DNA of 64,000 nt from Acanthococcus lagerstroemiae (Eukaryota; Arthropoda; Insecta; Hemiptera; Eriococcidae): positions 27,182,603 through 27,246,602 of the forward strand of contig CM063112.1 of assembly GCA_031841125.1 (NCBI GenBank), in the 5' to 3' direction. The notes under the pieces were generated by a model. It was not told the origin of the DNA, searched no databases, and worked only from the letters and a program-made list of their open reading frames with translations. Made by a program: the position numbers and the translations under genes. Shown piece by piece: positions 56,221 through 64,000 of the stretch (positions within the stretch are counted from its first letter, which is position 1; every line of letters begins with the position of its first letter).

Positions 56221-56725
56221 TAAAAAGGGACTTATGTATCAGCGGGCCATCATCGGCTTCAAAGCCAGTACCCCCTAAGATAGTTGAAAAACTCCCACCT
56301 ACAACCCCTCGCAGAAAAGAAAACTATTATAGTATACCTTCCATTAAAGTAAATTATGAATCAGTGGGGCATTATCGGCTCGAAGTCGGCACCCTCTAGC
56401 ATCAGCCCAAAGTGGATACAACTCACACCTAGTCCCCAGTTAATAGGTAAATATTATAATACATCTAAACTAAAAGTAATTTATGTATCAGTAAATATTA
56501 TAATACATCTAAACTAAAAGTAATTTATGTATCAGTGGGGCATCATCGGCCCAAAGTCAAAACCCACTCAGGTAAGTGGAAACTCACATCTATAATCCCA
56601 AGTTGAAAAAGAAATATTAAGGTACAGCCAAACTAAAAGAAATTTATGTATCAGTGGGGCATCATTGGCCCAAAGTCAATACCCACTAACATAGGTAGAA
56701 ACTCACACCTGTAATCCCTTTCAAA
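56221..56725. repeat. Short A/B-type satellite block
   Basis: Four to five diverged monomers of the 50401-54560 satellite (CATCATCGGCCCAAAGTC and ACTCACACCT words). One ~45-bp block (AATACATCTAAACTAAAAGT) is tandemly duplicated at 56459-56530. Confidence 0.8.
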
Positions 56726-56734
56726 TATTAATAC

Positions 56735-57830
56735 GAAAGTGATATCCTACATTTACTGCATTCAAACTGAGATTTTGGATTTTCTTTAGAATATAATGAA
56801 AATTCTAACAATGTGTACATGTTGAAAAGTCGATTGCTATCGTCCAACGTGAACTAATTCTCCTGCAGACAAGCGGCCACTGACTGACACTGACTGAATA
56901 ATAAGTAGACCTATGAACAAAGACTGGGGGAATGCGATGGCAGTTTGCATTAACAGTTTGCAGGATGTCAAGCTCAGCTGAACCAAACCCACATCGCTCT
57001 AGACTGTAGCCGGCATCCATCAAAACCGCTAAGTAGTCATTTCCAGTTTAAGAGCCAGTTAGAACACAGCGGTAGGAGCGGCCGGAGCTACCCGAGACTG
57101 TCCCAGAACTGCAAGACTCATGCCGCAAGGACCAACATTGGCCAGCGTTCATGGACTTGGTCCACAATCCAGAAGCAAGAACACACAGCTACGTTACGTG
57201 CATGAGCTACCTCCCATTAAGTTGCTGTCAGTATGTTAAGTAAGTTAGGGCCGCAACGTTGGGTTACAGCCAGACCATGTTATGTTGACCTGCAGTACTG
57301 ATGTGTCTGCTAACAGGACGTGAGACGAACCAGAACTGGCGTTCACGTTACCTTAGCCACTGTGCCAGGACGACTGACCCCCCCAGGCCTGGAATACACC
57401 TTAACTCGCCTAGTCAGATATATGTGCGCGGGTACGTACAGCTAGGTTAGGGCTGTCAGTGACCACTGTAAATTTATTGAAACTAGAGCTACAATTTCAA
57501 TTCTGTCAGACTCTAAATAAGAATGTTGTTGTTAAAAATGTTCTAGCGACGAAGACCTATATGAGCCTATAGAAATTACATTGTAAGTTGTAAGATCTAT
57601 CAGATGATTTAGATAGGATCTTGTTAGTTATGTAAATGTAAGATTGACATAACTCATAAGAGTTGATTAGTTGATTTGCTGAGCAGTATATTAGTATTGC
57701 TCATGTTAACCCCATAAATGTTTTCTGTTATGTTGTAACGAGATACACAGATCAAGAGTCTACTATAAGCAAAATACAATACACAACAGACAATAGCAAC
57801 TGACTTCATAAGTAACAGTATTCACATTAT
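56735..57830. other. Module Y copy 2 followed by single-copy-looking DNA
   Basis: 56735-56940 is the second copy of module Y. 56940-57480 is GC-richer with no internal repetition (CAGGACGACTGACCCCCCCA). 57480-57830 is AT-rich. The minus-strand 72-codon frame at 56805-57023 has no recognisable domain. This is an island of non-satellite DNA inside the satellite domain. Confidence 0.55.
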
Positions 57831-58455
57831 TTAATCAAATCTATAAGTAAATTAAGTATCATTGAGGCGTCATTGGCCTGAATATAGCTGAAAATTTCCA
57901 CATACAATTCAAGGCTGTAAAATAAAATCATATAGGTCCAAAATTCGGTACGTACCATCCCAAGAATATAATTATAGCAGATAGAAACTCACAACTGTAG
58001 TCCCGAGCTTAAAAATTATAGTATAATATCTAAACTAAAATTAAATTACGTATCAGTGGGGCATTATCGGCCCAATATTGGTACCTCCTAAACATGGCTG
58101 AAAATTCCCACCTACATTCTAAGCTATTAAAAATTAATGGAAGTCTAACTAGAAGTTAATGATGTTCTGTTGGGACATTACTGGTCCCTCACACCCACAG
58201 TCCCAAGTTAAAAAAATAAAAATTATAGTACTTATTTGTATATCTAAACTATAGGTAAATTATATATTGGTGGGGCATTATCGGCCCAAAGTTGATACCC
58301 ACTAACATGGTTTGAAATTCCCACCTACATTCCAGCACTATAAAATAAAAATTATGGGTCAAACTATTAGCAAGGCTTAAAGTTTGTACACACACTCCTA
58401 ATAACACGTGGACCCACTAACATAGGTGGAAAATCACACTTGTGAGTACTATCCC
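57831..58455. repeat. Diverged A/B-type satellite block
   Basis: Monomers are recognisable through GGGGCATTATCGGCCCAA (58057, 58265), CCCACTAACAT and AACTAAAA(T)TAAATTA words, but they are much more diverged than the main array. Confidence 0.75.
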
Positions 58456-58539
58456 AAGCTAAAAAATGAAAAATATTTTAAACCAATCTAAGAGTAAGTT
58501 AGGCAGCAATACTCTGTTCCCGAGATATACTTGAAAATG

Positions 58540-59155
58540 TGGCAGTATGGGGAAAAAGTCAGGATCAACAACACTGATAAATACAACAATACTGACAAAT
58601 ATGACAACAGTAACAAAGATAACAGTAACAAAAACAACAACATTAATACGGGCAATAACTACTTTGACAAAAAGGACAACACTAAAAATGACAATGTCAA
58701 CAAAGACAACAGCAATGAAAACCTCACCAATCAAAAAAACAACAACAACTAAGAAAACAACACCGACTAAGATGGCAACACCAACCAAGAAAAGAACACC
58801 AACTAAGATGACAACACCAACCAAGAAGACAATACCAACTAAGATGACAACACCAACCAAGAAGACAACACCAACTAAGATGACAACACCAACCAAGAAG
58901 ATAACACAGACCATAATGGCAACACCAACCAAGAAAACAACACTGACTAAGATAACAACACCAACTAAGAAGACAACACCAACGAAGATGACAACACCAA
59001 CCGAGAAGATAACATAGACCATAATGGCAACACCAACCAAGAAAACAACACCGACTAAGATGACAACATCAACTAAGAAGACAACACCAACTAAGATGAC
59101 AACGCCAACCGAGAAGAAGACAACAATAATAGGGACCAAGACAACACTACACTAA
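58540..59155. repeat. 36-bp repeat, open on both strands
   Basis: Imperfect repeats of ACAACACCAACCAAGAAGAC plus AACACCAACTAAGATGAC, about 36 bp, most regular at 58745-59120. Because 36 is a multiple of three, long frames stay open. The plus strand has 156 codons (58547-59017) of TPTKKTTPTKMT repeats, and the minus strand has 226 codons (58459-59139) of VVFLVGVVILVG repeats. It is related to the GAC/AAC/ACC microsatellites of the U+M modules. I read it as non-coding satellite. Confidence 0.85.
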
Positions 59156-59159
59156 CATT

Positions 59160-59536
59160 GGTGAAAACTCACAATTCCAATTGAAAAATAAACATAGTAC
59201 ATCAAAAGTAAAAGTAAAATAGTATATCTAAACAAAAATATAGTACATATACATATCTAAACTGAAAGTAAATTATATATCATTGGGCACCAACTAACAC
59301 AGATCACCACATACATTCCCAAGCAGTAAAATAAAAATCACGGTCTAACTAAATAAGTTGTATATTGTTGGGGCGTCATTGGCCCAAAGTTAGTACCCAC
59401 TAATATAGGAGAAAATGTACCTCCATCCCAAGCTAAAAAGTAATAATTATCTTAAGGAATCTAAATGTAAACCAAGTTTTGGTGGAGTTCTATCAGCCTA
59501 ATATGTGGCATCCAACTTAAGCCAAAAAGTAAATTG
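59160..59536. repeat. Diverged A/B-type satellite remnant
   Basis: Fragments such as TTGGGGCGTCATTGGCCCAA (59368) and ACCCACTAATATAGGAGAAA identify old monomers. No other structure. Confidence 0.6.
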
Positions 59537-60330
59537 TAGTAATGTAAACTATGTTACCCTGATACTCCTAAGGCTCAGCTGAAGAAACTGTTGCCTTATT
59601 GGCTTAAATTCTAATACCATCATCCCAAACAGTTAATAAAATCATTTTAAAACCCTTCCACACTACTTCTACCAGCAGAAGAAGGAATACAGGGATTTGA
59701 TCACAAGATGGATTCAAAGGAATGGACTGGATTGCGACTGGAATCATCCTATAAAGAGACTTTCTACCAGTAGCTTGTTGGAATCATTCCATAATGGAAC
59801 TTTCAACCAACAATGGTTGCTACTGGAATCGTCCCAGGACTTTCTACCAGCGCGAGAAAGATTTTAAGGAACACAGATCACAACCGGAATCGTCCCATAT
59901 GAAACTTTCTGCCAGTAGCTTGCTGGAATCATCCCATTACAGGACTTTCAACCAACAGTGGTTGCTACTGGAATCGTTTCGAGACTTTCCACTGGCATGA
60001 AGAGGATTTTAAGGAGACAGCCGGAATCGTCCTATGAAACTTTCTGCCAGTAGCTTGCTGGAATCATCCCATTACAGGACTTTCAACCAACAGTGGTTGC
60101 TACTGGAATCGTTTCGAGACTTTCCACCTGTATAAAGAGGATTTTAAGGAGCACAGATCAGATCACAACTGGAATCATTGAGATTTTCTACTAGTAGTTT
60201 GTTGGAATCATCCCATTATAGAACTTTCAACCATTCGTAATCCCTACTGGCACCTACTAAAATGATCCTGCTACTGACCTCATTAAGAACATTTGTTGCT
60301 ACTGGAATCATCTCAGGACCCAAGATTCTT
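59537..60330. repeat. Module X (GGAATCATCC repeat), copy 2
   Basis: Matches 55586-56220 with an offset of ~3,951 bp. One 135-bp unit (GCCAGTAGCTTGCTGGAATC at 59911 and 60046) is duplicated here but not in copy 1, so copy 2 has expanded after the duplication. Confidence 0.88.
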
Positions 60331-60709
60331 AAGATGACAAAGATACATAGAATTGTGACCAGTAACATCCTATAACAGTTTGATTTAAAAACTACCCTTC
60401 CCCCACCCTCAAATAATTCAGACCAGACAATTTAAATCTATCAAATACCATAAAAATGTTTTGAAAATGAACCTAGAAAGCACAGTCGAGTGACCCAGGA
60501 ACATCACTAGGATGATGCAGACAAGAGTATAATCAGTAACCGCACACAGCGGACATACAATCAACCAAATATAACAGTCAAATTACAGGCAAGCAATCAT
60601 TTAAATTGAAAAACTTACTCAAACATGAAACAACAGCGTGGACTCCATTTCATCACATCTCAACAAATTCGAACATCCAGGCGTATCCAATCCAAAAGGC
60701 ACATCACTT
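60331..60709. other. Right edge of the satellite domain
   Basis: AT-rich with no repeats matching the modules to the left after about 60330. No gene recognised. Confidence 0.4.
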
Positions 60710-60790
60710 GAACGCGAACATTTACACATATTTCTTGAACACGAACATTTACACATATTACTTGAACACGAACATTTTACACATATATCG
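60710..60790. repeat. 27-bp tandem repeat, three copies
   Basis: GAACACGAACATTTACACAT followed by ATTTCTT/ATTACTT, in three copies. In one plus-strand frame this gives repeats of LEHEHLHIL, a consequence of the period being a multiple of three. Confidence 0.8.
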
Positions 60791-62339
60791 GATCCGAAGT
60801 ACACGCGACATACGGACATTTAAACATGACTTGCACACAGCACCTCTCGAGAATTTCTGAATCCTATCTGGCGGCGATGAAATTTGGAATCTTTCGAGTA
60901 ACCGAGCCCCCAAAATTTACCTCGTTTTTCATTGGCTTTGATTGTGGAGCAAGCAGAATAGTGGGGATACCAACCTTCCAACCAGAGACACGTACATACG
61001 TCATAAAAAACAGAAAAAAAACCACCCGACTGGACAAGTAGAATTTATTGTAAATAAAATTCCCAAAATCCGTGAAGCTGTAGGTACATAATGACGGCGA
61101 AGACAATGGGTCTACTTTTCTCTTGAGTAACAAAAAACCAAATTGCTTATCAAATAACGTAATGTATTGACAGCTGAAAAGGAATAAATTAGGAGGACAA
61201 AGGCATTTTGACAAAGCCGAACACAAATCAACAAAATTTTCGAGTCTCAAACGGTCATACCGGGGAATTTTGAAACTACCTGCTCCGGCTGTAAGTATCA
61301 CGAAATACGGAAATAATTTTGGAGTACAGTGTGTTCAATAAATATCACGAGTGAGACTAATTCCGCATTTCCATATAGTAAGAGCATATCCGAAAATTCC
61401 AAAAATCAATAAAAATATATTTTTGGGACGAACTACTTGATTTCATTAAAATTGTGTGAGTCGTAATGCGGCTACTAACGCCGTCGTGAATCTTTAGCAA
61501 AATTTCATCAACATTTATTTTCAACGACCAAAAGAATTTTTCTCAATTTTGATATGATTGGGCAAGCGATTTCATTTTGGTCAAAAACAAGATATCCTAA
61601 ATCTTTACGGTCATTCGAATAAACAATTTTTTTTTGAAGGTGGCAGATGCGCAATAACCACATTAATTAATAAATTCGTGCCCAAAAATAAGTTATGTAA
61701 GTAGGTAGCTCTAGGTGCACGCGAAACAAATTTCGGAGAAATAATAATCCAGCTAATTAACAGACAAAGAAACAACTTTTCTATAGCATTCCCTTAATGC
61801 TTACATATGTTTTGCGTACTCCCTCATTTTCAAGCAAATCCCAACGGGGAGATTGGATGTAGGGTATTATGGGTGATAGCACAAACAGAGCACAAACGAT
61901 GGTATCCACTTTTCTCTTTTCAATCCTTTGTCTAACCGCTTTTTAAAAATTATTTCTCGAGCCTCCCTACGAGTAATCCTCATTATCTCAAGAAGGGGAG
62001 GAGCGCAAACAACGGGATTTTAAAAAATTGACAAAAGATTTGTGGTTATTGAGGTGGATATTGCTACAGAATCCATTATCGACTTTCTCATCAGCTCAAA
62101 TTTTCTTTCTTGTAAACTTTTTTTTTGTTTGTAAATAATGAAAACTAAAAAACTGACCACATTTTGACCGCGTCAAAATCACAGCTACTAATCGATAGAA
62201 CTGAAACCTTTTCTGCAGTAGTGTTAGCTTACTGGATAGTGACGAATATGTGATGCAGTGTTGCCATTTACAATTTGTAGTGTCGGCTAAATCTGCACTG
62301 TCACATTGCTCCCTGGTCTCAATTCCTCCCATGCTCCCC
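60791..62339. other. No gene recognised
   Basis: A 145-codon minus-strand frame (60864-61301) has no domain that I recognise and contains a T-rich, F/L-rich stretch; it is probably a chance frame. The rest is AT-rich without repeats. Confidence 0.35.
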
Positions 62340-64000
62340 TACATTAGGCATATTTTCAGTGAAAATTTTTTTGTAAGACTTCCAGGTCCGGACCAGGTGA
62401 AAATTATTCAGTTATTTGAGACGAGTTCAAATCCGTCATTACAACTGATCCACAATTAATTTTGGATACCCAATGTAGGCCGTGCCCCAGTGTAATACTA
62501 TTTTGATCGCACCTCGGTAATGAAAAATCAGCACCAGATTTAGACACCGAATGTTAACTCAGCAAGAGAAAATGGGTAAGAACCGGTAGTTATCTCAATG
62601 TTTTTGATTTTCGAAAAGTTTGAAAATCTTTCCATACATCAGGCATTTTTTCAGCGAAAATTTTTCAGTAGATTTGCCGGGCCGAAGAAAGATAAAAATT
62701 ATTCAGCATTTCCAGACAAATTCAAATGTATCGTCAAAATTGATCCACACTCAATTTTCGATACCGAATATAGCGCCTCCCCCCGTGTTATCATATTTCT
62801 GACCATATCTCGGCAACAGAAGGTTAGCGCCAAATTTAGAAAACGAATTTGAACTCAGCGAAAAAAATTTTGAAGTTTGAACATTTCTTCGTACGATACA
62901 TAAGGCGTTTCTTTTGGTGAATATTTTTTCGGAGAGCTTCCGGGCCGCCCCCTGGTCAATATTATTCAACTTTTGGATACGAATTCAAATCCGTCGTCAA
63001 AATTGATCCACACTATTTTTCGATACTCAGTATAGCCCCTCCCCCAGTGTAATAATATTTTTGTTTGTATCTCGGCAACGGAAGGTCAGCACTAAATTTG
63101 GACAAAGAATTTGAACTCAGTGATAAATATTGAGTAGTAATAGGTGGTTGTAATTTTTTTGATTTTCGAAATTTGGAAAATTTTTCCACACTGCATAAGC
63201 CATTTCTTTCTGTGAATCGTTTTTCGACGAGCTCCGGGCCGTGACCTAGTGAAAATGAATCAAGTTTTTGAGACGAATTCAAATCTATCATCAAAAGTTT
63301 TCCACAGTCAATTTTCGATGCCCAGTATAGCCTCCGCCCCCCAGTGTAACAATATATACTTGACCATATCTCGGCAACGGAGAGTTAGCGCCAAATTTGG
63401 AGAACAAATTCGCATTCAGCGAGGAAAATTGAGTAGGAATAGCTGGCTATTCCGCAGTCTTTTTGATTTTCGAAAATTTTGAAAGTTTCCTTATTATACA
63501 CGAGGCGTTTCTTTCGGTGAAAGTTTTTTAGTAGAACTTCCAGGCCAGCACCTGGTGAAAATTATTTAGTTTTTTGACGAGAGTTGAAATCCGTCGTCAC
63601 AACTAATCAACAATGAATTTCCGATACTCAGTGTAGGCCCTCCCTCCCCCAGGGTAACAAATATTTTTGATCGAATCTCGGCAATGGAAATTCAGCAGGG
63701 GATTTAGACTACGAATTTGAACTCAACGAGATACATTCGAGTAAAAACAGGTAATTATCTCCATGTTTTTGATTTTCGAAAATTTTGAACACTTTTCCTA
63801 TACATCAGGCATTTTTATCCAAGAAAATTTTTTTGTAGATCTTCCGGTCTGGGGCGAGATGAAAATTATTTAGCATTTAGAGACGAATTCAAATGTGTCG
63901 TTTTAACTGATCCACAATGAGTGGATACCCAATGTGGGCCCCATCCCCAGTGTAATACTATTTTTGATCTTATCTCGGCAATGAAAAGTCAGCATCAAAT
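62340..64000. repeat. ~300-bp tandem array running off the window
   Basis: About five and a half units. Landmarks such as TATCTCGGCAACGGAAGGTC recur near 62508, 62806, 63068, 63366, 63675 and 63971 (spacings 262-309). Each unit carries, in order, a GATTTTCGAAAATTTTG block, a TTTTCAGYGAAAATTTT block, GACGAATTCAAATCCGTCGT, a CTCCCCCAGTGTAATA block and AATTTGAACTCAGCGA. It is the same family as 46900-48290 (opposite orientation) and 13868-14030. The array continues beyond 64000. Confidence 0.9.

Noticed and set aside
58459..59139. 226-codon hydrophobic repeat ORF and the overlapping plus-strand repeat ORF as genes
   Set aside because: Both are by-products of a 36-bp satellite; related non-coding microsatellites lie in the same domain.
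60864..61301. 145-codon minus-strand ORF as a gene
   Set aside because: No recognisable domain, includes a T-rich stretch, and its length is within the range expected by chance for a window of this size.

Overview
The window looks like gene-poor chromosomal DNA of an arthropod, most likely an insect. It is AT-rich and full of homopolymer runs. It carries no bacterial-style operons and no long host reading frame. It holds three decayed 3' ends of an R1-clade non-LTR retrotransposon, a clade known from arthropods, plus RTE-like LINE debris and many small hAT-type MITEs. I could not settle the order or species, and I recognised no host protein-coding gene, tRNA or rRNA.

Layout. 1-2.3 kb: little structure. 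2.3-6.1 kb: a dead LINE on the minus strand (endonuclease, reverse transcriptase and C-terminal tail all recognisable), split by a hAT MITE that itself carries a TTAA-flanked palindromic insert, and by a second MITE. 6.06-6.94 kb: an 876-bp palindrome. 7-14 kb: small inverted-repeat elements, a CpG-rich block (8.1-9.5 kb) and ancient repeats. 14-30 kb: mostly plain AT-rich DNA with hAT MITEs (17.4, 19.6, 20.8, 30.0 kb), a second CpG-rich block (22.2-23.6 kb), microsatellites, a pair of TIR elements filled with GTTCTC repeats (25.1-25.6 kb) and a 60-74-bp tandem repeat (26.4 kb). 31.1-34.2 kb: a foldback-like structure whose inverted arms carry tandem repeats, one arm expanded into a 172-bp minisatellite. 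34.6-46.3 kb: CpG-rich blocks, the three R1-clade ends (35.8, 41.7, 45.5 kb), a second LINE fragment (44.8 kb) and a purine-biased tract (39.6-40.6 kb). 46.7-48.3 kb: two more hAT MITEs and a ~300-bp repeat family, which recurs in opposite orientation as an array running off the right end (62.3-64.0 kb).

49.4-60.6 kb is a composite satellite domain. Two ~110-bp monomer types alternate, and a block of about five dimers repeats with a 1,122-bp period. The array is interleaved with duplicated modules: an AT-rich module plus a GACAACACC-type microsatellite repeated at ~5.1 kb spacing, a GGAATCATCC-type module repeated at ~3.95 kb spacing, and a 36-bp repeat.

The most informative signals are transposon archaeology (target-site duplications give relative ages and nesting), the higher-order satellite and the foldback structure. 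CpG-rich blocks without convincing ORFs are candidate promoters, 5' exons or enhancers of a gene whose coding exons lie elsewhere. All annotation is by eye; repeat boundaries are usually good to about 10 bp when a target-site duplication is given and to tens of bp otherwise.
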